From NCBI RefSeq assembly GCF_900103405.1, contig NZ_FNHX01000006.1, forward strand, positions 177,244-241,243: a stretch of DNA of 64,000 nucleotides, read 5' to 3'. The notes under the pieces were generated by a model. That model did no database searches. It was not told where the DNA came from and worked only from the letters and a program-made list of their open reading frames with translations. Below, piece after piece: positions 46,020 through 54,254 of this stretch (the first letter of the stretch is position 1; each line of letters begins with the position of its first letter). The translations under genes were made by a program, and so were the position numbers. The DNA comes from Polaromonas sp. JS666. GTDB taxonomy: Bacteria > Pseudomonadota > Gammaproteobacteria > Burkholderiales > Burkholderiaceae_C.

Positions 46020-47903
46020 ATGTCCCACGCCTCACCTCAGCCGCCCGCCGATGCCCCCCCCGCCAACCCCCTGAGCCACCTCGCCCACGCGGCAGACCGC
46101 GGCCTGGGCTATGTGGTGGAGACCATTGCCGCCGCCCTGGTGCTGGCCGAGATCTTTGTGCTGTTTGCCGGCGTGGTCTCGCGTTACGTCTTCCACGCGC
46201 CGCTGGTCTGGTCGGACGAGCTGGCGTCGATCATGTTCCTCTGGCTGTCCATGCTGGGCGCGGTCGTCGCGCTGCGGCGCGGTGAGCACATGCGCATGAC
46301 GGCGCTGGTCAACAAGGTCCAGCCGCACACCCGCGCGCTGCTCGACACCCTTGCCATCACCGCCTCCATCGCCTTCCTGCTGCTGGTGATCTACCCGGCC
46401 TCGGAATACGCGTATGAAGAAAGCTTCATCGTCACCGCCGCCATGGAGGTCAACAACGCCTGGCGCGCCTCGGCCATTCCCATCGGCATGGGGCTCATGG
46501 TCATCGTCGCCGTGCTGCGCCTCTTGCGCATCAGCACCTTCAAACAAACCGCCATCGCGCTGGCCGGCACGGCCGCCGTGGTCGCCCTGTTCTGGTTCGC
46601 ACAGCCCCTGCTGCAGCCGCTGGGCAAGCTCAACCTGATCCTGTTTTTTGTCGGCATCGTCGCCGCCACCGTGCTGTCCGGCGTGCCGATTGCCTTCTCC
46701 TTCGCGCTGGCCACCTTCGGCTACCTGGCGCTCACCACCTCCACGCCGCTGCTGGTCATGGTCGGCCGCATGGATGAGGGCATGTCACACATGATCCTGC
46801 TGGCGGTGCCGCTCTTTATCTTCCTGGGCGCGCTGATCGAGATGACCGGCATGGCCAAGGCCATGATCCAGTTCCTCGCCAGCCTGCTGGGCCACGTGCG
46901 CGGCGGCCTCAGCTATGTGCTGATAGGCGCGATGTACCTGGTCTCCGGCATCTCGGGCTCCAAGATCGCCGACATGGCCGCGATTGCGCCGGTGCTCTTT
47001 CCTGAAATGAAAAAGCGCGGCGCCAAGCCCGGCGACCTGGTGGCCCTGCTGTCGGCCACCGGCGCGCAGACCGAAACCATACCGCCCTCCATCGTGCTGA
47101 TCACCATAGGCTCGGTCACCGGCGTGTCGATTGCCGCGCTGTTCACCGGCGGCCTGCTGCCGGCCGTGGTGCTGGGCGCGGCGCTGTGCACCGTCGTCTG
47201 GTGGCGCTACCGCCACGAAGACCTGAGCGCCGTCGTGCGCCACAGCAAACGCGAAATCGGCAAGCTGCTGCTGATCGCCCTGCCCGCCATCATCCTGCCC
47301 TTCGTCATCCGCGCCGCAGTGGTCGAAGGCGTGGCGACGGCCACCGAAGTTTCCACCATAGGCATCATCTACTCGGTGCTGGCCGGCCTCTTCCTCTACC
47401 GCCAGTTCCCGTGGCGCCGCCTCATGCCCATGCTGATCGAAACCGCCTCGCTGACCGGCGCCATCATGTTCATCATCGGCTGCGCCACCGCCATGGCCTG
47501 GGGCCTCACGCAGTCGGGCTTCTCGCAGGACCTGGCCCGCGTCATGGGCAGCCTGCCCGGCGGCGCCTACGGTTTCCTCGCGGTGTCCATCGTCGCCTTC
47601 GTCATCCTGGGCAGCGTGCTCGAAGGCATCCCCGCCATCGTGCTGTTCGGCCCGCTGCTGTTTCCCATCGCGCGCATGGTCGGCGTGCACGACGTGCACT
47701 ACGCCATGGTGGTGATCTTCGCCATGGGCATAGGCCTGTTCGCGCCGCCTTTCGGCGTCGGCTACTACGGCGCCTGCGCGGTCAGCAAGGTCGACCCCGA
47801 CGAAGGCATCCCCTACATCTGGGCCTATATGGGCGCGCTGCTCATAGGCCTGGCCCTTGTGGCGGCCGTGCCCTGGTTCTCCACCGGCTTCCTCAAAACC
47901 TGA
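46020..47903 (+). CDS. Fused TRAP transporter DctQ-DctM permease
   Basis: A 627-residue membrane protein. Residues 25-190 are the small DctQ-type domain with four TM segments (FAGVVSRYVFHAPLVWSDELA signature); residues 200-627 are the large DctM domain with about 12 TMs (VPIAFSFALATFGYLAL, AVPLFIFLGALIEMTGMAKAMI, GISGSKIADMAAIAPVLFPEM). Fused QM permeases are a known subtype. The 170-bp gap after dctP (45850-46019) holds a small GC-rich hairpin around CCGTA-CTGGGG-TACGG that may attenuate read-through. Confidence 0.94.
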   Translation: MSHASPQPPADAPPANPLSHLAHAADRGLGYVVETIAAALVLAEIFVLFAGVVSRYVFHAPLVWSDELASIMFLWLSMLGAVVALRRGEHMRMTALVNKVQPHTRALLDTLAITASIAFLLLVIYPASEYAYEESFIVTAAMEVNNAWRASAIPIGMGLMVIVAVLRLLRISTFKQTAIALAGTAAVVALFWFAQPLLQPLGKLNLILFFVGIVAATVLSGVPIAFSFALATFGYLALTTSTPLLVMVGRMDEGMSHMILLAVPLFIFLGALIEMTGMAKAMIQFLASLLGHVRGGLSYVLIGAMYLVSGISGSKIADMAAIAPVLFPEMKKRGAKPGDLVALLSATGAQTETIPPSIVLITIGSVTGVSIAALFTGGLLPAVVLGAALCTVVWWRYRHEDLSAVVRHSKREIGKLLLIALPAIILPFVIRAAVVEGVATATEVSTIGIIYSVLAGLFLYRQFPWRRLMPMLIETASLTGAIMFIIGCATAMAWGLTQSGFSQDLARVMGSLPGGAYGFLAVSIVAFVILGSVLEGIPAIVLFGPLLFPIARMVGVHDVHYAMVVIFAMGIGLFAPPFGVGYYGACAVSKVDPDEGIPYIWAYMGALLIGLALVAAVPWFSTGFLKT

Positions 47904-47943
47904 CCCTTCCCACCTCCTCCTTTTTTCACCGGAGCAAAACAAC

Positions 47944-48483
47944 ATGAGCAAATTTTTCGGCGAGATCCGCCAGCTGGGCTACGTCGTGCCCGACATCGAG
48001 GCCGCGATGGACTACTGGAGCAAGACCCTCGGCGTCGGCCCCTGGTTCTACAACCCCAAGGTGCCCATCCGGAACTACACCTACCGCGGCGAATCGCATG
48101 AGCCGCACAACTCGGTCGCGCTGGCCAACTCGGGTTTTGTGCAGGTCGAGCTGATCCAGACGCGCAACGACGTGCCCTCCATGTACCGCGACTTCCAGCA
48201 AGCCGGCCGCACCGGCCTGCAGCACGTCGCCTACTGGACCAGCGACTACGACGCCGACCTGGCGCGCCTGCTCAAGCAAGGCTTCAAGCCCGTCATGAGC
48301 GGTGAGGTCGGCGAAAAAGGCCGCTTCATCTACTTCGACACCGAATACCACCCCGGCACCGTGATCGAGCTCTCCGAAGTCGCCGGCCCCAAGGGCAAGA
48401 TGTTCGACCTGATACGCGCCTCGAGCGAAGGCTGGGACGGCAACGAGCCGGTGCGGCCCTTTCCTGACCTGAGCAAACTCTGA
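47944..48483 (+). CDS. VOC superfamily protein (glyoxalase/epimerase-like)
   Basis: A 179-residue protein with two vicinal-oxygen-chelate beta-alpha-beta-beta-beta modules. Candidate metal ligands are Q10 (RQLGYVVPDI, where epimerases have His), E69 (QVELIQ), H94 (GLQHVAYW) and E142 (GTVIELSE). It could isomerise, epimerise or decarboxylate the imported compound or an intermediate. It starts 40 bp after the permease and 8 bp before the RuBisCO-like gene, which strongly suggests a pathway role. The exact reaction is unknown. Confidence 0.88.
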   Translation: MSKFFGEIRQLGYVVPDIEAAMDYWSKTLGVGPWFYNPKVPIRNYTYRGESHEPHNSVALANSGFVQVELIQTRNDVPSMYRDFQQAGRTGLQHVAYWTSDYDADLARLLKQGFKPVMSGEVGEKGRFIYFDTEYHPGTVIELSEVAGPKGKMFDLIRASSEGWDGNEPVRPFPDLSKL

Positions 48484-48491
48484 GCCCAGCG

Positions 48492-49757
48492 ATGCAAGCC
48501 GACCGCTTTGAAGCCACCTACCTGATCGAAACCCCGCTGGCGCCCGCGCAGGTCGCCGAAGTCATGGCGGGCGAGCAGTCCTGCGGCACCTTCACGCGCG
48601 TCGAAGGCGAGACCGACGAGCTGCGCCGGCGCGCGCGCGCCACCGTCGAGCAGATCGACGAACTCGAATCCGTGAACGCGCCCAGCCTGCCCAATGCCCT
48701 GCTGGAACGCAAAGGCCACACCGGCCCGTGGCGGCGCGCGCGCGTGCGCATCTCCTTTCCGGTCGCCAATGTGGGCATCAACCTGCCGACGCTGGCCGCC
48801 ACCGTGTCGGGCAACCTCTACGACCTCGGCGAGGCCAGCGGCCTGCGCCTGGAAAGCCTCAAACTGCCCGCCGGCTACCGCGCCTTCTTCGACATGCCGC
48901 GTGTCGGCATCGCCGGCACACGCAAGCTAACGGGCGTGGCCACGGGCGCGCTGGTCGGCACCATCATCAAGCCCAATGTCGGCTTCAGCGCGGCGCAGAC
49001 CGCCGAACTTGTGGGCCGCCTGTGCACCGCCGGCGTGGACTTCATCAAGGACGACGAGGTCTGCGCCAACCCCACCCATGCGCCGCTGGGCGAACGCGTG
49101 CCCGCCGTGATGGCCGTGGTGCGCGACCACCAGCAGCGCACCGGCAAGCACGTCATGGTGGCCTTCAACATCACCGACGAGACCGACGCGATGAAGCGCC
49201 ACGCCGACCTCATCGAGCGCGAAGGCGGCAGCTGCGTCATGGCCAGCCTCAACTGGTGCGGCCACTCCGGCATGCAGACCCTGCGCCGCCACACGGGTCT
49301 CGCCATCCACGGCCACCGCAACGGCTACGGCGCGCTGTCGCGCCACCCGCTGCTGGGCATGTCCTTCCAGGCCTACCAGACGCTGTGGCGCCTGGCCGGT
49401 GTCGACCACATGCATGTGCACGGCCTGCAGGGCAAGTTCTCGCAGGCCGATGAGGAAGTGATCGAATCCGCGCAGGACTGCTACACGCCGCTGACCGAAG
49501 CCTTCGACGACCGCGTCATGCCGGCCTTCTCGTCGGGCCAATGGGCCGGCACCGTTCCCGCCACCTGGGCCGCCGTCAAAAGCGACGACCTGCTCTTCAT
49601 GTCCGGCGGCGGCATACTCGCGCACCCGGGCGGCCCCGCGGCCGGCGTGGCCAGCATTCGCCAGGCCTGGGAAGCCGCGCGCGCCGGTGTGGCACTGGCC
49701 GAACATGCGCGCGGCGCGCCCGAGCTCGCGGCGGCGCTGGCCTTTTTCGGCAAATAA
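48492..49757 (+). CDS. RuBisCO-like protein (form IV, RLP), sugar-acid catabolism
   Basis: A 421-residue RuBisCO superfamily protein. Active-site counterparts are K160 in GTIIKPNVGFS (RuBisCO has KPKLG, so the second lysine is Asn), the carbamylation motif FIKDDE with K186, D188 and E189, H275-R276 in HGHRNGYG, H306 in DHMHVHG, the loop-6 lysine K315 in LQGKF, and SGGG at 371. It retains the metal site but is not a CO2-fixing enzyme. Known RLPs beside DUF1537 kinases (OiaX) decarboxylate/hydrolyse 3-oxo-isoapionate 4-phosphate to 3-phosphoglycerate and glycolate; this one may do the same or a related reaction. Confidence 0.92.
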   Translation: MQADRFEATYLIETPLAPAQVAEVMAGEQSCGTFTRVEGETDELRRRARATVEQIDELESVNAPSLPNALLERKGHTGPWRRARVRISFPVANVGINLPTLAATVSGNLYDLGEASGLRLESLKLPAGYRAFFDMPRVGIAGTRKLTGVATGALVGTIIKPNVGFSAAQTAELVGRLCTAGVDFIKDDEVCANPTHAPLGERVPAVMAVVRDHQQRTGKHVMVAFNITDETDAMKRHADLIEREGGSCVMASLNWCGHSGMQTLRRHTGLAIHGHRNGYGALSRHPLLGMSFQAYQTLWRLAGVDHMHVHGLQGKFSQADEEVIESAQDCYTPLTEAFDDRVMPAFSSGQWAGTVPATWAAVKSDDLLFMSGGGILAHPGGPAAGVASIRQAWEAARAGVALAEHARGAPELAAALAFFGK

Positions 49758-49760
49758 ACC

Positions 49761-51062
49761 ATGACCACCCAGGAGACGCTCCGGATCGCCTACTACGGCG
49801 ACGACTTCACCGGCGCCACCGACACCCTGGCCACGGCCGCGCGCGCCGGCCTGCGCAGCCTGCTCTTCCTGGGCCTGCCCACGGATGCGCAACTCGAACG
49901 CGCCGGCCCGCTGGACTGCCTGGGCATTGCCGGTGCGGCGCGCGCCATGAGCCCCGATGAAATGCGCGCCGAGCTCGAACCCGTGGGCCGCCTGTTCGCG
50001 CGCCTGGGCGCGCCCGTCACACACTACAAGACCTGCTCGACCTTTGACAGCGCCCCCGCAGTCGGCAGCATAGGCGCGGCCATCCGCATCCTGCGGCCGC
50101 ACACCGGCAATCCCTTTGTGCCCATCGTCGGCGGCCAGCCCAACCTCAGGCGCTACTGCGTGTTCGGCAACCTGTTCGCCGGCGCCGGCGCGTCCATGCA
50201 CCGGCTCGACCGCCACCCCACCATGAGCCGGCACCCCGTCACGCCCATGCACGAGGCCGACCTGCGGCGCCACCTGGCCGCGCAGGGCCTGGCGCAGGTC
50301 GCCGGCATAGCCTACCCCGACTACGAACAAGACAATGAGGCGCTGGACAGCCAGCTCGCCAGCCTGCTGGCGCTCAAGCCCGACGCCGTGCTGCTGGACA
50401 TCGCGCATGAGCGCGACCTCGCCGCCGCGGGCCGGCTGATCTGGCAGCGCGCGCAACAACAAAACCTGCTCGCCGCCGGGCCCAGCAGCGTGGTCCAGGC
50501 CCTGGCCGCGCACTGGCAGACAGGCACAGAGGCGGCGCCGCCTCGCATCGCCCCGGCCACCGGCCCGGTGCTGGTGCTGGCCGGCAGCCTGTCGCCGGTG
50601 ACGGCGCAGCAGGTCCAGGCCGCGAGCTCCTACCGCCAGGTCGCGCTGGACGCCGCCCGCCTCACCGGCGACGCGGACTATGCCCAGCGGATGTCAGCGC
50701 AGATCGGCGCGCTGCTGGCCCAGGGCCGCCATGTGCTGGCCTGCACCGCGCAACCGGGCCCTGCGCCCGCCAGCGCGGTGGACAGCCGCGTGCTGGCGCA
50801 GGCCTGCGGCGAGCTGCTGGCGCGCGTGCTCAAGGCCGTGCCCCTGCGCCGCCTCGGCATTGCCGGCGGCGACACCTCCAGCCTGGCCATGCAGGCGCTG
50901 GATGCCTGGGGCCTGTCCTACGCGGCACAGCTCGCGCCCGGCGTGGCCCTGTGCCGCCTGCACAGCGACGAGGCTGCGCTTGACGGGCTGGAGATCATGC
51001 TCAAGGGCGGGCAGATGGGCGGCGACGCGCTGTTTGAAACCCTGCTGCACGGCACCGCCTGA
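49761..51062 (+). CDS. DUF1537/four-carbon acid sugar kinase family protein
   Basis: A 433-residue kinase. The N-terminal domain has YYGDDFTGATDTL (D14-D15-D21) and HYKTCSTFDSAP; the C-terminal nucleotide-binding domain has GPVLVLAGSLSPV and IAGGDTSSLAMQAL (G369-S374). The family phosphorylates acid sugars such as threonate, erythronate and 3-oxo-isoapionate (OiaK). It begins 3 bp after the RuBisCO-like gene stop, so its product probably feeds that enzyme. It is the last gene of the operon; a dispersed repeat lies 21 bp after its stop. Confidence 0.93.
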   Translation: MTTQETLRIAYYGDDFTGATDTLATAARAGLRSLLFLGLPTDAQLERAGPLDCLGIAGAARAMSPDEMRAELEPVGRLFARLGAPVTHYKTCSTFDSAPAVGSIGAAIRILRPHTGNPFVPIVGGQPNLRRYCVFGNLFAGAGASMHRLDRHPTMSRHPVTPMHEADLRRHLAAQGLAQVAGIAYPDYEQDNEALDSQLASLLALKPDAVLLDIAHERDLAAAGRLIWQRAQQQNLLAAGPSSVVQALAAHWQTGTEAAPPRIAPATGPVLVLAGSLSPVTAQQVQAASSYRQVALDAARLTGDADYAQRMSAQIGALLAQGRHVLACTAQPGPAPASAVDSRVLAQACGELLARVLKAVPLRRLGIAGGDTSSLAMQALDAWGLSYAAQLAPGVALCRLHSDEAALDGLEIMLKGGQMGGDALFETLLHGTA

Positions 51063-51083
51063 CCAAGAGGCACGGTGTTCACC

Positions 51084-51175
51084 AGCGGGGGCCGCGGTCC
51101 GGCTTCGCCGGCCGCAAGGCGCCCGTCCCCTGCAAGGGGAAAAGGCACTACACGAAGTGAGTGCCGATAGGGGTG
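51084..51175 (+). repeat. Dispersed intergenic repeat, copy D
   Basis: A 92-bp copy nearly identical to copy C. Contains CCGGCTTCGCCGG and CCCCTGCAAGGGG hairpins. Located after the DUF1537 gene. The rest of the gap to 51318 appears to be promoter sequence for the Spy-like gene. Confidence 0.9.
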
Positions 51176-51318
51176 AGCCTTTCACTAAACTTTACAAACC
51201 CTCATCGCTCGGGCAATGGCGGGTATACAGACGGCCGCCACACTTGCCTTCAACCTGAAGCCGAGCCGCATGTCGCGGCCGCGGATTTCAGGCACCTTCT
51301 CTTCGAAAGGAAGTCCCC

Positions 51319-51861
51319 ATGAAATTCGCATTCAAGCCCTCCGCTTCCCTCAACAGCCTCGTCCTGGCCGGCTTGCTGGCAACGGTGGGCGCCGGCGCCA
51401 TGGCGCAAACACCTGCCGCGCCGCCTGCCGGATCGCCTCCTCCCGCCGGCGCGCACGGCGAGCGCATGGGCCGCCATGACCCCGCCAAGATGCAGGCCAT
51501 GATCGCCAAGCACCAGGCCGAACTCAAGGCCAAGCTCAAGCTCACCCCGGCCCAGGAAGGCGCATGGACCAGCTACACGGCCGCCATGCAGCCGCCCGCA
51601 CACGGCCCCCGCCCCACGGCCGAGCAGCGCGCCGAATTCGACAAGCTGACCACGCCCCAGCGCATCGACAAAATGAAGGAAATGCGCACCCAGCACATGG
51701 CCGAGATGAATGCCGCCATGGACAAACGCGGCGAAGCCACCAAGGCCTTTTACGCCGTGCTGAGCCCCGAGCAGCAAAAAGTCTTTGATGCCGAGCACAA
51801 AAAACACGGCCCGCGCGGCGGCCACCGCGAGCACGGCGGCCCCGGCCCGCAAAAGGGCTAA
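51319..51861 (+). CDS. Spy/CpxP family LTXXQ-motif periplasmic protein
   Basis: A 180-residue exported protein. The signal peptide is residues 1-29 (LVLAGLLATVGAGAMAQ), followed by a Pro/Gly-rich linker and two LTxxQ-type motifs (LTPAQEGAWTSYTAAM and LSPEQQKVFDAEH). It is helical and methionine/histidine-rich (HDPAKMQAMIAKH, TQHMAEMNAAM), like Spy/CpxP chaperones of envelope stress. The His/Gly-rich tail may bind metal. An AAAGGAAG site is upstream of the ATG. Confidence 0.88.
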   Translation: MKFAFKPSASLNSLVLAGLLATVGAGAMAQTPAAPPAGSPPPAGAHGERMGRHDPAKMQAMIAKHQAELKAKLKLTPAQEGAWTSYTAAMQPPAHGPRPTAEQRAEFDKLTTPQRIDKMKEMRTQHMAEMNAAMDKRGEATKAFYAVLSPEQQKVFDAEHKKHGPRGGHREHGGPGPQKG

Positions 51862-51887
51862 GCCAGGCCTCCGGCGTCAACGCCCCC

Positions 51888-51919
51888 AGCCCGCACCGCG
51901 AACCGGTGCGGGCTTTTTT
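51888..51919 (+). terminator. Intrinsic terminator after the Spy-like gene
   Basis: An 11-bp stem AGCCCGCACCG with 5-base loop and its complement, followed by TTTTTT. Confidence 0.9.
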
Positions 51920-52030
51920 GCGCCCTCGGTAATGAGGCGGCAAAAAGCCGGGCCGCGGGACATGCCCGCGCCCGGCTCTGCAAGCTCGGTGGCACCGGCC
52001 GCGAACGGCCGGCCCTGGCTTCACCAGCGT

Positions 52031-52558
52031 TTAGTGCGTGCCGCCGCCGATGGCCGCGCCAGCGCCACCCTGGACACTGCCCTGCACACCGCCCTGGAGG
52101 CTGCCTGCGGCATTGCCCACGCCGCTGCTGACGCCGTTATAGGTCCGCTTGGCGCCGCTCTTCACAGCGCTGCCGGTGCGTGCCACGGCCCGGCCTGTGG
52201 TGCGTGCGGTGTCATCCACCGCGCCCGTGGCCCGGCTGCTCAAGTCCCCGGCGCTTTGGGCCGCACCGGAAACATTGGCGCCCGCGCCCGCGCCGACACC
52301 GGCGCCCACCCGGCCTACGGCCGCACCGACGCCGCTGTCGCCACCACCGCCCGCATTCGCGCGGGTGGCCGCATCAATATTGGTATTCTGGCCGGCATTG
52401 ACACCCAGGTTCACACCCAGGCCGGCACCAGCGCCCGTGCCAGCACCCGCGCCCACACCTACCCCCAGGCTTTGCGCGAAAGCGCCGGGGGCGGCCAATG
52501 CGGCCGCCAGGGTCAGCGCCACGGCGCCGGGAATCGAACGAATCAAGAACTTGGACAT
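52031..52558 (-). CDS. Exported glycine-rich low-complexity protein
   Basis: A 175-residue exported protein. The signal peptide is residues 1-29 ending GAFAQ. The body is Gly/Ala/Val-rich with GVGAGAGTGAGAGLGVNLGV near the start and GSLQGGVQGSVQGGAGAAIG near the end, plus a Ser/Thr/Arg-rich centre. There is no enzymatic motif. Likely a surface or periplasmic structural protein. Start ATG 52558 has a GGAG-like site (AAGGAGACTG) upstream. Confidence 0.65.
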   Translation of the reverse strand: MSKFLIRSIPGAVALTLAAALAAPGAFAQSLGVGVGAGAGTGAGAGLGVNLGVNAGQNTNIDAATRANAGGGGDSGVGAAVGRVGAGVGAGAGANVSGAAQSAGDLSSRATGAVDDTARTTGRAVARTGSAVKSGAKRTYNGVSSGVGNAAGSLQGGVQGSVQGGAGAAIGGGTH

Positions 52559-52702
52559 TTCAGTCTCCTTCAAAAACGATGGGCTTGCTCAACATGGCAA
52601 CCCACCCGGCAGGGCCTCACCGAAAACCGCTGTGGCCCGCCCGCGCCGCCTTGCGGTCGCGAATGGCCTCTCATGGCCATCACGTCCTCAAAACGGCATG
52701 CC

Positions 52703-53026
52703 TTATTTGGTGCCGCCCACGGCAGGGCCTTGCGCGCCGCCGGTCGAGGTGGCGGCCGCGGCACGCGCGGCGGAGTTCTGCGCGCGTTTGGCCGCGCGTT
52801 TCTCGCGCTTGGCGGCCTTGGCTGCCGCACGGTCGGCCTTGGCGGCCGTGCGTGCTTCAGGCGTCTTGGCGGTACCGCCCATAGGGGCCGCCGAGTTCTG
52901 GTCCTGTGCCTTGGTGCTGCCGGGCGGCGTCGTGGTATCGACCTGCGCATGGACTTGCGCGCCCAGCAACAAGGCAGACATGACCGCAGCCGCCGCGGAC
53001 ATGGATTTCATCGAAATTTTCGTCAT
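52703..53026 (-). CDS. Exported alanine/lysine-rich small protein
   Basis: A 107-residue exported protein. The signal peptide (ISMKSMSAAAAVMSALLLGA) ends at VHAQ. The mature part is Ala/Lys/Arg-rich (AAKADRAAAKAAKREKRAAK), strongly basic and helical, resembling histone-like or DNA/RNA-binding tails. AAGAGGAAA lies upstream of ATG 53026. Not recognised as a known family. Two such exported low-complexity genes follow each other on the minus strand. Confidence 0.65.
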   Translation of the reverse strand: MTKISMKSMSAAAAVMSALLLGAQVHAQVDTTTPPGSTKAQDQNSAAPMGGTAKTPEARTAAKADRAAAKAAKREKRAAKRAQNSAARAAAATSTGGAQGPAVGGTK

Positions 53027-53349
53027 GGTGATTTCCTCTTCAGTTGGCCCCATGGGATAAGGCGCATTGGATAAACAGGCCCTGAGCTGTGATGACGGGG
53101 CTGGTTTCAATTTAGGGGCCGGGCCGCGGCGGACTTGCCGGAGAGGCCCGCCGCGCCGTGTAGGACACTGCGCCCGCGGCGTGTGGTTGCGGCCATTTCC
53201 GTGAAACTGTTCACGCGAAAGGGTCAGCCCGGCTCGTGTACAAATAAGTTTCTGTCCTACACCTGGGAAAAGACGCGCGGGGCCACAATGGCTGTCCGGG
53301 TGACCGCCCTCCTGCCTGCCGCACTCCTGCGCGTTTCCCCGACTGCCTT
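53027..53349. other. 323-bp intergenic region
   Basis: Between the divergent exported basic protein (minus) and ybhP-like (plus). It contains the palindrome CGTGAA-ACTG-TTCACG (53200-53215), which could be an operator, and otherwise GC-rich sequence with no gene. Promoters for both directions presumably lie here. Confidence 0.5.
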
Positions 53350-54252
53350 ATGCAAAATCTTCCGTCCGATTCATCCCGCCGCGGCGCGCCCGACGCGCTG
53401 TCCGTCGCCGTGCCCGCCCGCCCGCCCAAAGCCGGCACACGCGTCGACATGGCCGCCGTCGAGGCCGACACCCAGACCGCGCTGGCGGCCGTGAGCCCCG
53501 AGTCCTCGTTTTCCTTCAAGGTGCTGACGGTCAACATCCACAAGGGCTTTACCTTCTTCAACCGCAAGTTCATCCTGCCCGAGCTGCGCGAGGCGGTACG
53601 CAGCGTGGGCGCGGACGTGGTGTTCCTGCAGGAAGTGACGGGCAACCACGTCAAGCACGCCGACAAGTTCGACAACTATCCCGACACGCCGCACTACGAA
53701 TTCCTGGCCGACACCATCTGGCCGCAGTTCGCCTACGGCCGCAACGCCGTCTACACCAACGGCCACCACGGCAACGCGGTGCTGTCGAAATTTCCCATCG
53801 TGCGTTTTGAAAACCGCGACGTCTCCATCAGCGGCCCCGAGCGCCGCGGCCTGCTGCATTGCGAGCTGCAAATTCCCGGCCGCAGCGTCAACGTGCACGC
53901 CATCTGCGTGCACCTGGGCCTCATGGAAGCGCATCGCGAGCAGCAGATGGACATGCTGTGCGAGCTGGTGCGCCAGGACATCCCGCCGCACGCCCCCGTG
54001 GTGGTGGCCGGCGACTTCAACGACTGGCGCCACCGCGCCCATGCACGGCTTGAAAAAGGCGCCGAGCTGCACGAGGTTTTTGTGCAGGCCAACGGCCATG
54101 CGGCGCGCACCTTCCCCGCCCGCCTGCCCCTGCTGCGCCTGGACCGCATCTATGTGCGCAACGCCATAGGCCACGCGCCCGTGGTGCTGCCGCTGCGGCC
54201 CTGGTCGCATCTGTCGGATCACGCGCCGCTCGCGGCAGAAATCGAGCTCTGA
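53350..54252 (+). CDS. ybhP: Endonuclease/exonuclease/phosphatase family protein (YbhP type)
   Basis: A 300-residue EEP-fold hydrolase. [27 protein letters not shown] (metal Glu), [44 protein letters not shown] and the closing [12 protein letters not shown] (Asp-His pair) give a complete active site. It is followed by clsB and ybhN in the same order as in E. coli, so it probably acts on a phospholipid headgroup or lipid-linked phosphate. The stop is 2 bp before clsB. Confidence 0.88.
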   Translation: MQNLPSDSSRRGAPDALSVAVPARPPKAGTRVDMAAVEADTQTALAAVSPESSFSFKVLTVNIHKGFTFFNRKFILPELREAVRSVGADVVFLQEVTGNHVKHADKFDNYPDTPHYEFLADTIWPQFAYGRNAVYTNGHHGNAVLSKFPIVRFENRDVSISGPERRGLLHCELQIPGRSVNVHAICVHLGLMEAHREQQMDMLCELVRQDIPPHAPVVVAGDFNDWRHRAHARLEKGAELHEVFVQANGHAARTFPARLPLLRLDRIYVRNAIGHAPVVLPLRPWSHLSDHAPLAAEIEL

Positions 54253-54254
54253 AC

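Noticed and set aside
53200..53215. CGTGAA-ACTG-TTCACG considered as a third parS site
   Set aside because: Only superficially similar; it lacks the TTTCACGTGAAA core and spacing and is far from the par genes. It is kept only as a possible operator.
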